DNA of 18,365 nucleotides from Desulfobulbus sp. (GCA_028684915.1 JAQUEZ010000113.1:1-18365), one strand, 5' to 3'. Counted from the stretch's first letter, positions 1 to 7,229 are shown. Notes: generated from the sequence alone by a model not told the origin. Translations and numbers: made by a program.

Positions 1-42
1 CCAGAATGCATCCGAAATTTCCCAGGTCTTGATGCGTGCCAT
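1..42 (-). CDS. IS5-like transposase, N-terminal 14 codons only (cut by window edge)
   Basis: The minus strand reads MARIKTWEISDAFW from an ATG at 42. This closely resembles the N-terminus of many IS5-family DDE transposases (the usual form is MARIKTWEISDEFWE followed by VEPLIP). A good ribosome site, GGAGG, lies five bases upstream of the ATG. The rest of the gene runs off the left edge, so catalytic residues cannot be seen. Bases 43-133 would contain the end of the insertion sequence, but I could not pick out its terminal inverted repeat. Confidence 0.7.
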   Translation of the reverse strand, partial: MARIKTWEISDAFW

Positions 43-133
43 TTCTGCCTCCGTCGATTGGTTTTCAACGGAAAATTAGCTGGCCACGGGAAAATTGCAA
101 GTAATTTAATTGTAGATAAGCACTTAATATTAC

Positions 134-185
134 TGGTCGGGGCGGAGTGATTCGAACACTCGACCTCCTGCTCCCAAGGCAGGAG
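134..185 (-). other. tRNA-Pro(UGG) 3' half: attachment-site scar of island integration
   Basis: Read on the minus strand, this stretch has a 5-bp anticodon stem (CCTGC/GCAGG, 179-183 and 167-171) with loop CTTGGGA and anticodon TGG at 176-174. It then has a T-arm GAGTG-TTCGAAT-CACTC, an acceptor 3' strand CGCCCCG (138-144) and discriminator A plus encoded CCA (134-137). No D-arm or 5' acceptor strand is found at 186-260, so this is a 3' fragment and not a working tRNA. P4-type integrases commonly recombine in the anticodon-to-3'-end part of tRNA genes, and such a gene starts about 170 bases away. Confidence 0.8.
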
Positions 186-324
186 AATAATACGTCCGAT
201 AGAATCCAGAGGCATCCGGCAGCGATATATTTTTCATCAAAAAATCATTGTCTTAATAAAAATTTTTTGTATCTTGTGTCTGACGAGATGCGATGTTGTC
301 CAGCATAATTTTGTGCATTCGCTG

Positions 325-346
325 CACTTATTTTGCACTTATTTTT
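325..346 (+). repeat. Tandem duplication of GCACTTATTTT, possible integrase arm-type sites
   Basis: Two exact 11-base copies of GCACTTATTTT lie head to tail just before the likely integrase start. A related sequence, GCACTTAATATT, occurs at about 120-131, on the other side of the att scar. Tyrosine integrases use short direct repeats near att as arm-binding sites. That role here is inference from position and repetition only. Confidence 0.4.
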
Positions 347-358
347 TCCCAGACAGTG

Positions 359-1552
359 ATGATCGAATCAAGAAAGAAATTTTCAACCGACAGAGAAGTC
401 GCCTCACTCTCGCCTCTTCCCGGCCAAAAACAGACAGAATTTTTTCACAAAAATAAGCCAGGACTGATTTTACGGGTTGGCCAGAAGAAAAAGGTATGGG
501 TGATTGCCTACACGGTTGATGGAAAGCGACGAAAATACACTCTGAAGAAAGGTTACCCCGACATTGGACTGGGAGAAGCTGTTAAAATTTACAACGAAAT
601 CAAAGCAAAAGCGATTAGCGGAGACGATCCGCTCGCCGAGAGGGTCAAGCAAAAGGAGGCGCCAACCATTCAAGACGTCATGGGCCATTATTTTGCGGAA
701 ACATCCATGGCTCCAAAAACACGATCAGAGAGCGTACGGCTTAGCGACAAGGATATCATTCCTGTCCTGGGTAGGAAAAGGGCCATTGATTTGACTCGAC
801 AAGACGTAAAAGCGCTGCACAGAGGCATTGTTGAACGCGGAGCTTCGGTGATGGCAAACCGCACAGTTGAACTTCTTCGCCGGGCTTACAACTGTGCGTA
901 TGGCGAGGAACTGATCGATATCAACCCATTTCCTAATCTCAAGAAGATCCAGGGCACCGAGTCTCCCCGTGACAAGGTGCTGAAAGATAGTGAAATTAAA
1001 GCCATCTGGACAGCCCTTGAACGAGAAAGTCCCAACATGAGAGACATCATGCGGTTGCTGTTACTCCTCGGTCAACGATCCATGGAAACGATGTCGATGG
1101 CTGTTGGCGATATTGATCAGACAAGGATGGAATGGACCGTTCCGGCAAACCGCACCAAAACAGGAAAAATCAATGTGGTGCCGCTGCCGGAAATGGCTTG
1201 GCGCATAATCGAACCGAGACTGACCAACTCCAAATGGATATTCCCATCCTTCCATAATGCCACCAGGGTCTGCGCCAAAGGCGATGGTCATTCGAAAAGT
1301 ACCAAGGATGCTCGCCGTCGCCTGAGAAAGGTGACTGGGATTGACAACTGGACGGCGCATGATCTGCGAAGGACATGCCGAACCATCATGGCTCGCGAAG
1401 GCGTGCCGCCTCATATTGCTGAACAAGTGTTAGGACATGTGCAATCGGGCATTGAAGGTGTGTACGACCAGCATACCTACATCCATGAGAAACGCCAGGC
1501 TCTGGAAAAAGTTGAGGCCGCCATACGAAAACTCTTGGTGGTCTGCGAATAA
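359..1552 (+). CDS. P4-type tyrosine integrase
   Basis: Site-specific recombinase expected to insert and excise the island at tRNA-Pro. The N-terminal part (LPGLILRVG-like DUF4102 arm-binding region, then YTVDGKRRKYTLKKGYPDIGL) matches P4-family integrases. The catalytic set is present, numbered from an ATG at 293: R262 in GQRSMET, H356 and R359 in HDLRRT, H382 in VLGHV, and nucleophile Y391 in GVYDQHTY. The frame is open back to an ATG at 293, but the extra residues look unlike the family. I prefer the ATG at 359 (MIESRKKFSTDREV), which gives about 397 residues, normal for the family. No strong ribosome site precedes either start. It lies next to the tRNA fragment and points into the island. 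Confidence 0.9.
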   Translation: MIESRKKFSTDREVASLSPLPGQKQTEFFHKNKPGLILRVGQKKKVWVIAYTVDGKRRKYTLKKGYPDIGLGEAVKIYNEIKAKAISGDDPLAERVKQKEAPTIQDVMGHYFAETSMAPKTRSESVRLSDKDIIPVLGRKRAIDLTRQDVKALHRGIVERGASVMANRTVELLRRAYNCAYGEELIDINPFPNLKKIQGTESPRDKVLKDSEIKAIWTALERESPNMRDIMRLLLLLGQRSMETMSMAVGDIDQTRMEWTVPANRTKTGKINVVPLPEMAWRIIEPRLTNSKWIFPSFHNATRVCAKGDGHSKSTKDARRRLRKVTGIDNWTAHDLRRTCRTIMAREGVPPHIAEQVLGHVQSGIEGVYDQHTYIHEKRQALEKVEAAIRKLLVVCE

Positions 1553-1627
1553 TCGACCATGCTGCGGTTTCACTCTCCCCCGGCATGAGTAATGAATCCC
1601 AACTGTCCCTTCACCTTCTTGTAATCA

Positions 1628-3274
1628 ATGCTCCTGGAAGATCAAAACACCGAACGGAAATCGTTACGCAAGGTATTGGGTAAAGGTGCTGACTGGGATG
1701 GTCTGGCGCGCATCTGTGTTTCTTTTGCCAACGGTTCCGGGGGCCACTTGTTGATTGGTATCGAAGACGGAGAAGCGTTGCCGCCAGTTGGGCAACAGCT
1801 TCCTCCTGATCTCATGAATCGGATTCGTAGACGCATCGCCGAACTGACCGTCAATGTACAAGTCCTGCCATCAAGTCAACAAGCCGCCAACGGTGGTGAA
1901 TACATCGAGCTGGTTGTGCCACATTCTCCCAACGTTGCCTCCACCTCGGACGGACGATATTTTCTGCGTATCGCTGATACAAGCGTTCCGGTTATAGGCG
2001 ATGATGTTTTACGCTTAGCAAACGAACGGCCGGGGTTCTCGTGGGAAGCAATGGATGCTGCTGTTGATCGAAGGCTCGTCGATAAGGGAAAATTGATTCG
2101 ATTTACCGAGGGGATTCGTCTCTCGGACCGGGTGAAAGACTCGGTTCGGGAAAAGAACAGCGATGAATTGCTCGACCATTACGGCTTAGCAAACGGCTCA
2201 ACGCTGACAAGGCTTGGGGTGCTGCTTCTCGGAACCACTGCCGGCCGGCGTGCCCTTGGGACAGCGCCTCTGGTTCAGGCCATCAAGTACGATGACCAGG
2301 GGCAAAAAGTAAACAAATGGGTGTGGGATGACAGCACACTCTCCCCTTTGGAACTGGTGGATGCCATCTGGTACACCTTGCCCGATTTTCGCGAAAGTTA
2401 CGAGGTGGCGGAAGGCCTTTACCGTCGTCAGGTGCCTGCCTACGACGAAAAAGTGGTGCGGGAACTGGTGGTCAATGCTTTGGTCCACCGGCCATACACC
2501 CAGCAGGGCGATATTTATGTGAACCTGTTCCCGGACCGCCTGGAGGTGGTAAACCCTGGTCGTTTGCCAATGGGTGTGACTCCGCATAATATTCTCCATG
2601 CAAGCCGTCGTCGCAACGAAGGGTTGGCACGAGTGTTTCACGATTTGAACCTGATGGAGCGTGAGGGGAGTGGATTTGATCTGATGTATGATCGGCTGCT
2701 CTCACAAGGACGTCCAGCACCCATTGCCGAAGAAGGCCCGGATTGGGTGAAGGTAACTGTGCAGCGTCGAATCCTCAAACCTGAAGTGCTTCAATTGATC
2801 GCGGAAGCCGACGAGCGCTTCCAGCTCAGCCAACGCGAACGGATTACCCTCGGTGTTCTGGCACAGACCGAGGGCATGACGGCACGGGAACTGGCAACTG
2901 CGCTGGAGACCGGGACCGCAGAACAATTGGAGACTTGGCTGGGACGATTGGTTGACAGCGGGTTGGTACAAACCGTGGGCAAGACATCGGGTAAACGCTA
3001 TTTTGTTTCGCCAACCCACCTGCGCAATTCCCACTTGGACACCATGACAACGCTCAGCCGGATTAGCCCTCATCGTCTGCGCGCCCTTGTTCTTGAGGAT
3101 TTAAAACGCTACCCGGACTCATCCAGTTCGGAGATTAACCGGAGAGTTGGAGCGGAGATATCTCCAAGAACACTCAGACGGGCCCTGGAAGCTCTCGTCA
3201 GCGAAGAAAAGGTTACCTACACCGGTGATCGCCGGTGGAGAAGATACCGGCTTGGTGGCCAGGCTGGATTCTAA
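1628..3274 (+). CDS. AlbA_2 (Schlafen-type) / HATPase_c_4 domain protein, RecG-like putative regulator
   Basis: 548 residues. The N-terminus (LLEDQNTERKS, then FANGSGGHLLIGIEDG, roughly residues 1-120) matches AlbA_2/Schlafen-type 'putative DNA-binding' domains. Residues about 272-365, with ELVVNALVHRPYT and EREGSGFDLMYDRL, match the HATPase_c_4 ATP-binding fold seen in proteins annotated as RecG-like transcriptional regulators. The C-terminus holds two winged-helix-like stretches (about 400-470 and 490-540, the latter with SPRTLRRALEALVSEEKVTY). An in-frame stop at 1622-1624 makes the ATG at 1628 the first possible start, and the family N-terminus begins at once after it. Such proteins are common in islands and near restriction systems, but the biochemical role is not settled. 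The last codons merge into a short repeat (see 3272-3412), so the C-terminus may have been altered by an insertion. Confidence 0.8.
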   Translation: MLLEDQNTERKSLRKVLGKGADWDGLARICVSFANGSGGHLLIGIEDGEALPPVGQQLPPDLMNRIRRRIAELTVNVQVLPSSQQAANGGEYIELVVPHSPNVASTSDGRYFLRIADTSVPVIGDDVLRLANERPGFSWEAMDAAVDRRLVDKGKLIRFTEGIRLSDRVKDSVREKNSDELLDHYGLANGSTLTRLGVLLLGTTAGRRALGTAPLVQAIKYDDQGQKVNKWVWDDSTLSPLELVDAIWYTLPDFRESYEVAEGLYRRQVPAYDEKVVRELVVNALVHRPYTQQGDIYVNLFPDRLEVVNPGRLPMGVTPHNILHASRRRNEGLARVFHDLNLMEREGSGFDLMYDRLLSQGRPAPIAEEGPDWVKVTVQRRILKPEVLQLIAEADERFQLSQRERITLGVLAQTEGMTARELATALETGTAEQLETWLGRLVDSGLVQTVGKTSGKRYFVSPTHLRNSHLDTMTTLSRISPHRLRALVLEDLKRYPDSSSSEINRRVGAEISPRTLRRALEALVSEEKVTYTGDRRWRRYRLGGQAGF

Positions 3275-3412
3275 AGGACACTATCGTGGGAAATGATAGC
3301 GTTTTTAAACGACCATTTATGAGCAAATTTCTCTAATTTATTATTATCACCGCATTTTTATAAAGGACACGCCAGTAAATCTGGCCGTTAGAAGTCATGA
3401 TCTGGCCATTAG
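3272..3412. repeat. Short paired direct repeats, possible remnant of a multi-repeat IS end
   Basis: TAAAGGACAC occurs at 3272-3281, where it supplies the stop codon of the upstream gene, and again at 3361-3370. ATCTGGCCGTTAG (3379-3391) is followed 21 bases later by ATCTGGCCATTAG (3400-3412). CCAG-TAAAT-CTGG forms a small hairpin at 3372-3384. Several short repeats near an end beginning TGTCCTTTA (minus strand) are reminiscent of IS21-family termini. No transposase is present, so this is inference. Confidence 0.35.
3281..3306 (+). terminator. Weak Rho-independent terminator candidate after the AlbA_2 gene
   Basis: CTATC (3281-3285) pairs with GATAG (3295-3299) across a 9-base loop, followed by CG and five T at 3302-3306. 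It begins seven bases after the stop codon. The stem is short, so strength is doubtful. Confidence 0.4.
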
Positions 3413-3835
3413 CAGACGCCATGACGTTACGCTGAAACCCAAAAGCCTTTCAGTCTGAGCCCCGCCGGAGGCAGAGCGCCTCTCCGCCTTCGCCACCTGG
3501 AGGTGGAGCGTGGCTGGGGGAAAGGTGCAAGGCTGCGAGTGAGCGAGCACCCGCAGGGCTTGGCCTTGCGGCTTTGCCCTAGCCATGCTACTTGGCCGGG
3601 TAAGACGACCTTTTGATGCGCTACAAACACCAAAGGCCTCCACTACCTGGGGGGGAGGCCTTTCACTTTCATGCTCAATGTCCGCGTCGCGTTAGATTGC
3701 CAAACGGTCAGTTGATGCCGTGGCCGATGGTTATAATCTGAACCACCGCGAGAAGTCACCTTCCCGATTCGCCCCCAAGATTTCAGCGTGGGACTGTTCA
3801 CCGCTGCTGGCCTGTGCGCCTCTGCGCCTATCAGG
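3413..3835. other. GC-rich gene-free stretch between converging genes; candidate oriT or structural DNA
   Basis: No open frame here looks like a protein. The stretch at 3450-3600 is rich in short inverted repeats such as GCCCCGCCGGAGGCAGAGCGCC and AGGGC-N(about 15)-GCCCT near 3556-3580. It lies downstream of the minus-strand recombinase/membrane module. Transfer origins of mobilisable islands often sit in such places, but no nic sequence I can name is present. Confidence 0.3.
3632..3663. terminator. Bidirectional hairpin AAAGGCCTCC...GGAGGCCTTT
   Basis: A perfect 10-bp inverted repeat (3632-3641 and 3654-3663) with a 12-base loop. The A-rich left foot and T-rich right foot let it act on both strands. 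It sits between the plus-strand AlbA_2 gene and the minus-strand module that converge here, so it would insulate the two. Confidence 0.55.
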
Positions 3836-4545
3836 TCAGTTGTGCAGATCTGCCAAATAAGAGGTCCGGCTCTGCGGGCCGATCCGTGTGTCGTCAGACA
3901 AAGCGCCACGGTGCACTCCAATATCATCACTGTATTCGGGCCAGGGGGGCTGGTCAACCGGTTTTCTTTGTTGTTTTCCCATAAGCCGCTTCATCTTGGC
4001 CCTGGCATTGAATAGCTCCCGCTGCTGGGAGTCGACCTTGCGCTCCAGGATTGTTATCTGTTTGCCGCGCTCACCGCTTTTCATCATTTGGTCAAAGGAT
4101 TCTTTCCGGGCTTGCTGGAGCATTGTTCGCAGGTTCTTTATCTCAATCGCTTGTATCTGCTGATTGTTGCGCAGACTTTCAGCAAGCTCCTTGAGTTTTC
4201 TCTCCTCTGGAGCACTTCTTTAGCTGACGGTTGCTCGCCATCCAACAGGCGGTACAGCCAGTGATACCCAACCCCTAGGGTGTGTCCAGCCAGGGTGCAG
4301 AACAGCATCAGTGGCCACAGCTCCCATAAGGCCTGCCAGCCGATGCCATAGGAGACCAGAGCAGAACTGCTCACCACCTTGCCCGCCCTGCGTTCCAGCA
4401 GCACCATCCCGTCCTGGGGGAGAGAGAACGGGTCCGTTTCCAAGCGGAAGAAACCCAGACCGGGCAACACCCAAGCCAGCCAAAGAACCAGCAAAAGGGG
4501 CAAGAGACCAACAAGAAACCAAAAGCTACGCCATCCTTTTTTCAT
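3836..4545 (-). pseudogene. Membrane plus coiled-coil protein with a -1 frameshift
   Basis: The first part (4545 leftward) reads MKKGWRSFWFLVGLLPLLLV with a strong N-terminal membrane segment, and a second hydrophobic stretch (ALWELWPLMLFCTLAGHTL). After AKEVLQR this frame turns into unconvincing sequence and stops at 4138. The -1 frame continues smoothly as ERKLKELAESLRNN, then a long charged coiled coil to about residue 190, and ends at 3836. Joining them near 4205 gives about 235 residues. The shift must lie between 4219 and 4138. The second frame has no good start of its own until an ATG at 4123, inside the coiled coil and without a ribosome site. I therefore read it as one broken gene, though two genes or a read error are possible. 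Its ATG overlaps the recombinase stop (ATGA). I do not recognise a named family. Confidence 0.6.
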
Positions 4546-5433
4546 CGCAGATAGGCCTCAGTGGTGTCCTTGTCAAAGTGACCGACCTCCTGGGCCACCG
4601 TTGCCTTGGCCTGGTCATAACGCATCCCCTGCTGCTGCAACTCCGCCATCCGCTTCTGGGCGTAACTGTGCCGCAGCCCATGGCCGCCGTTGGAAAAGCC
4701 CAACTCTCGTTTGCTGGCAGACGAAAAGCTCTGACTCCAGGTCCGGCCGCCACCGATGTCGTCGTGCTGGCTGTAGTGCACGCCCCGGTCGATGACCAGG
4801 CGGGGCTCCTCCAGACGCCTGGCTTCCAAGGCCGTGACCAGCTCCCGGGACAATATCACCTCGCGCACCAACCCACCCTTGCCGACAACGGTGTACCGAT
4901 CCCCCGCCCGGCCGGTGAACCGCTCCTCGCTCCACTGACGGTGACCGGAGGCTGCCCGTTCACCAGCAGGTCGCAGGGTGAGCAGCTCATGCGCCCGTAA
5001 CCCGGCATGATAGGCCAACCGGGTGGCCAGGCTGTTGGCCTCGCTCTGGGCATCTGCGATCCGCTCGACCTGGGCAGGGGTATAGCTGCGGGTGGAGAGG
5101 GTGCTCTCTTTGCTGCTGCTGACGATCTCCAACCGCTGGCCAAGATGGATCTGGATCGCCTGACGGTCCAGGTCAAGAGTCTTCTGGCCAACCAGTTGGG
5201 ACCGTTCGGCCAGATACTGCCGGGCCACCTCTTCGCTGGCACTGCGCAGATCCCCCAATCGATGCTGGCGAAGATAGTCGGCAAAGCCCTTGAGGGCCTG
5301 CTCATACCCCCTGGCCGTACCCAGACTATGAATCCGACCATCATTCTGGTGATCATGCCTGCCGGTCCCTCAGGGCAATTTTGCGGGAGACCGCATGCTC
5401 AGCCTGGGCCTTCGCTGATCGGAAACTCGGCAT
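4542..5433 (-). pseudogene. Second tyrosine recombinase (integrase-like), N-terminal +1 frameshift
   Basis: The C-terminal part carries the recombinase set: R in HAGLRAHELLTL, H and R in GHGLRHSYAQKRM, H in EVGHFDKDTT, and nucleophile Y in EAYLR at the very end. The frame stays open leftward of the first listed initiator (TTG at 5258) back to a TGA near 5363, encoding HDHQNDGRIHSLGTARGYEQ. It has no ATG there. A separate ATG at 5433 starts MPSFRSAKAQAEHAVSRKIA and stops at 5353-5355. One skipped base at CAG-G-CAT would join the two into about 296 residues. The joined product looks like the chromosome- or ICE-borne integrases next to AlpA-type modules. Whether the lesion is a mutation, a read error or programmed is open. 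It probably served excision, dimer resolution or transfer of the element. Confidence 0.7.
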
Positions 5434-5677
5434 GGTGCAACTCCGACAAGCGTTTCAGATAGCAGTCAATCGAGCTACGGTGAATCCGGCAGCGGCGGAT
5501 GCGCAACCATTCGGCCAGGTCGGCACAGGAAGCGCCGGCCCGCCGCATGGCCACCAGCTCCGCTCGATAGCGGTCCAGTCGGCTTTTGCGGTAGTGTTTC
5601 CGCCTGGCCACTGCCCGGCGGCTGCGAATGCGTGCGACCTCAGCCTGCGCATCAAATGTCTCCTCATACGTCTCCAT
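5399..5677 (-). CDS. Small basic HTH-like protein of a mobile-element module
   Basis: 92 residues from an ATG at 5677. The frame is open further upstream, but this start has a strong ribosome site (GGAGG, seven bases before ATG) and the sequence becomes protein-like from METYEETFDAQ. The middle is very Arg-rich (RIRSRRAVARRKHYRKSRLD), followed by YRAELVAMRRAGASCADLAEWL and IHRSSIDCYLKRLSEL. This pattern resembles a helix-turn-helix with a 'which rows recognise' segment, as in small proteins found beside integrase modules of islands. Its 3' end overlaps the start of the recombinase by 35 bases, which suggests coupled translation. A DNA-binding role is inferred from charge and pattern. Confidence 0.6.
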   Translation of the reverse strand: METYEETFDAQAEVARIRSRRAVARRKHYRKSRLDRYRAELVAMRRAGASCADLAEWLRIRRCRIHRSSIDCYLKRLSELHHAEFPISEGPG

Positions 5678-5734
5678 GGTTCGTCCTCCAAGCTTTGTCG
5701 CGCCCGGCGCGGCAAAGCGGTGCTGGGGTGCGGG

Positions 5735-5889
5735 TTCCGCGCTGTGTCGGCGCCTCCTGACACAGCGCGGAAATCCGGGCATCGAAATTGACAGTGGTTT
5801 GCAGCAGGTGACAAACATTCTTCAGTTTGTCAGCGCTGCAACTACCGGGGATTTCCGCGTCTGGCGCATTGCAGCCGTGCAGGGCACGG
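5735..5889. repeat. Cluster of nested inverted repeats; candidate replication origin or regulatory locus
   Basis: Four inverted repeats fill the gap between the replication gene and the HTH gene. (1) A perfect 14-bp stem TTCCGCGCTGTGTC / GACACAGCGCGGAA at 5735-5748 and 5759-5772, loop 10. (2) GACAAAC / GTTTGTC at 5810-5816 and 5825-5831, nested inside TTGCAGC (5799-5805) and GCTGCAA (5835-5841). (3) CGCGGAAATCC / GGATTTCCGCG at 5766-5776 and 5849-5859, which encloses (2). (4) CCGTGC / GCACGG at 5875-5880 and 5884-5889. Repeat 3 shares bases with repeat 1, so they are mutually exclusive folds. Position beside a replication organiser gene supports an origin; a transcript-level switch is the alternative. 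Confidence 0.55.
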
Positions 5890-5900
5890 TTGCCACGCTC

Positions 5901-6860
5901 TCAGGAGCAGCCGCTCACCTGCCGGGCCTCCCAGGCCTTCATCTTGGCAAGGATCTGGACCACACCTTCCGGGGCATGAGTGCCGACAGGGTACTCATCC
6001 CGGGCAACGGTGCAAAACTGGTCACGCTCGGTGTCACTCAGGCTCTGCCACAGTTCGTCTCGGGCCTTGTTTTCGGCCTGTTCGGCCATTTGCTGGGCCA
6101 CCAGGCCGGCAGTCTGCATTTCCTGACGCCTTCGGGTCGCCTGGGCACGTTTCTGCCGTTCGTCAGGAGGCACATACCAGTCGGGGATAACCAAGGACTC
6201 GCAGAGGGTGTTGAGGTAGCCACCCGGATTGCAGATTTCATTCCGGTCACGCCGCCAGGTTTCCGCAGCGACATCGGCCGCTTTTCGTAAACGCCCGGGA
6301 CCGTGACGTTGCATCAGTCCACCGAGTTCCTGATCAGAGATGTGTGACAACGGTGTCTGTGACAAAAACAACCGTACACCCTCTGTTGTTGTTGTCTTAT
6401 CTACTCTGTTCTTCTCTGTTCTGTTCTCCGGCGTGACATCACGTGACGGAGAAACGTTCATGTCACGTGACACCGACTGTGACACATCGGGTTCTTTTTC
6501 CCGGTGCCGCTGCTGGCGGAGCCGGTCCTTTTCCCGACGGACCTCCAGCTTGTCCTCGCTCTGGTACTTGCGCCAGTTGCGAATCCGGATGACCGCATCC
6601 CGTTCGATCATCTCCAGCCGGGCAAACAGTTCCAGGCCCAGCTCGACGACCGATTCCGGCATCGCCAGCAGCAGACTCAGGGTCTCGGCCGTATAGGGCT
6701 TGTTCTCAGAGATCATGAGCGCCCCTCCCCGACCGCACTTTCCAGCCTCGGCAATCAGCATCACCCAGAGCAGCACCAGGGTATCGCCCCTAGGTCCCTT
6801 GCGGATCAGTTTGATCTTGCGGTGTTCAAAGATGTCGCACCTCACTTTGACCCATTCCAT
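5901..6860 (-). CDS. Phage-type replisome organiser / replication initiation protein
   Basis: About 319 residues. The N-terminus (MEWVKVRCDIFEHRKIKLIR, then GDTLVLLWVMLIAEAGKC, ISENKPYTAETLSLLLAMPESVVELGLELFARLEMIE and RNWRKYQS) matches the N-terminal winged-helix domain of phage replisome organisers (DnaD-like helicase-loader family). A charged Ser/Arg linker follows at about residues 115-165, then a second helical domain with Trp-rich helices. The likely role is origin binding and helicase loading for autonomous replication of the element. I chose the ATG at 6860, which has GAGG five bases upstream; a GTG at 6866 is the other choice. The gene begins eight bases after the restored end of alpA, so the two are likely co-transcribed. 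Confidence 0.7.
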   Translation of the reverse strand: MEWVKVRCDIFEHRKIKLIRKGPRGDTLVLLWVMLIAEAGKCGRGGALMISENKPYTAETLSLLLAMPESVVELGLELFARLEMIERDAVIRIRNWRKYQSEDKLEVRREKDRLRQQRHREKEPDVSQSVSRDMNVSPSRDVTPENRTEKNRVDKTTTTEGVRLFLSQTPLSHISDQELGGLMQRHGPGRLRKAADVAAETWRRDRNEICNPGGYLNTLCESLVIPDWYVPPDERQKRAQATRRRQEMQTAGLVAQQMAEQAENKARDELWQSLSDTERDQFCTVARDEYPVGTHAPEGVVQILAKMKAWEARQVSGCS

Positions 6861-6867
6861 AGCCACC

Positions 6868-7101
6868 TCACACGAAGGTGTCCTGTATGAGCCGGCGGAT
6901 ATCCTCCACCCGCTAGGCGGTGATGCGCGGCCCGAGCTTAACCGGTTGAGGATAGCGACCTGATTTAACCCCTGCCCACCAGGTGCTTCTAGACACCGGG
7001 ATCAGCGCCGGGACCGGAGGCTGAGCCTTGGTGTCGCCGACAATCTGGGGCAGACGCAGAAAGCCGGTTTCCGGCAGGGTGCTTCTTTGCATCAGTTCCA
7101 T
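6868..7101 (-). pseudogene. alpA: AlpA-family regulator/excisionase interrupted by an amber codon
   Basis: The protein begins MELMQRSTLPETGFLRLPQI and contains IPVSRSTWWAGVKSGRYPQP and VKLGPRITA. This is the AlpA/Xis-type winged-helix signature (phage CP4-57 regulatory protein family), which controls integrase or excision genes. At 6915-6913 a TAG occurs exactly where the family has Trp (…ITAWR…). After it the same frame continues as RVEDIRRLIQDTFV and ends with TGA at 6870-6868, giving 77 residues if the TAG is read through. The ribosome site AGGAGG lies five bases before the ATG at 7101. A single TGG-to-TAG change explains everything. Truncation removes only the last helix, so partial function is possible. 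Confidence 0.8.
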
Positions 7102-7229
7102 GGAGCCCTCCTTTTGGTTGGGCAGCAGGAAACTGAGGTCACCCCTGAAAGGGTGGTTTCAGAGTGTTGACAATACGTGCACAACGATGTCACGCAGCGC
7201 ATGCGAAATATTTTTGGAGAACGTGCCAT
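7092..7229 (-). CDS. Possible 45-residue leader ORF overlapping the alpA start
   Basis: An ATG at 7229 is preceded by GAGGAG eight bases upstream and reads MARSPKIFRMRCVTSLCTYC. It ends at 7092, overlapping the alpA start region by ten bases. It has no recognisable family, is Cys-rich and may be spurious. If translated, it would run through the paired hairpins at 7140-7162 and could couple translation to alpA. Confidence 0.25.
   Translation of the reverse strand: MARSPKIFRMRCVTSLCTYCQHSETTLSGVTSVSCCPTKRRAPWN
7140..7162 (-). promoter_or_regulatory. Two overlapping, mutually exclusive hairpins in the alpA leader
   Basis: On the plus strand CTGAAA (7145-7150) pairs with TTTCAG (7157-7162) across GGGTGG. 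CACCC (7140-7144) pairs with GGGTG (7151-7155) across CTGAAA. The two stems share bases, so only one can form at a time. They lie 39-61 bases upstream of the alpA ATG. They could be an operator dyad or an attenuator-like RNA switch. Confidence 0.4.

Noticed and set aside
134..260. Complete tRNA-Pro gene
   Set aside because: No D-arm or 5' acceptor strand complementary to CGCCCCG is found beyond 185; only the 3' half is present.
2198..2641. Minus-strand 147-codon frame
   Set aside because: Lies wholly inside the AlbA_2 gene on the opposite strand, with no ribosome site and no family resemblance; a shadow frame.
3643..3957. Minus-strand 104-codon frame that might extend the coiled-coil protein
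   Set aside because: Would require a further frameshift; the coiled-coil frame already ends naturally at 3836 and this frame is not protein-like.
4311..5000. Plus-strand 229-codon frame rich in Pro and Ala
   Set aside because: Opposite the recombinase and membrane-protein genes, low-complexity composition, no recognisable domain.
5628..6290. Plus-strand 220-codon frame
   Set aside because: Runs across the inverted-repeat cluster and antisense to the replication gene; no domain or ribosome site.
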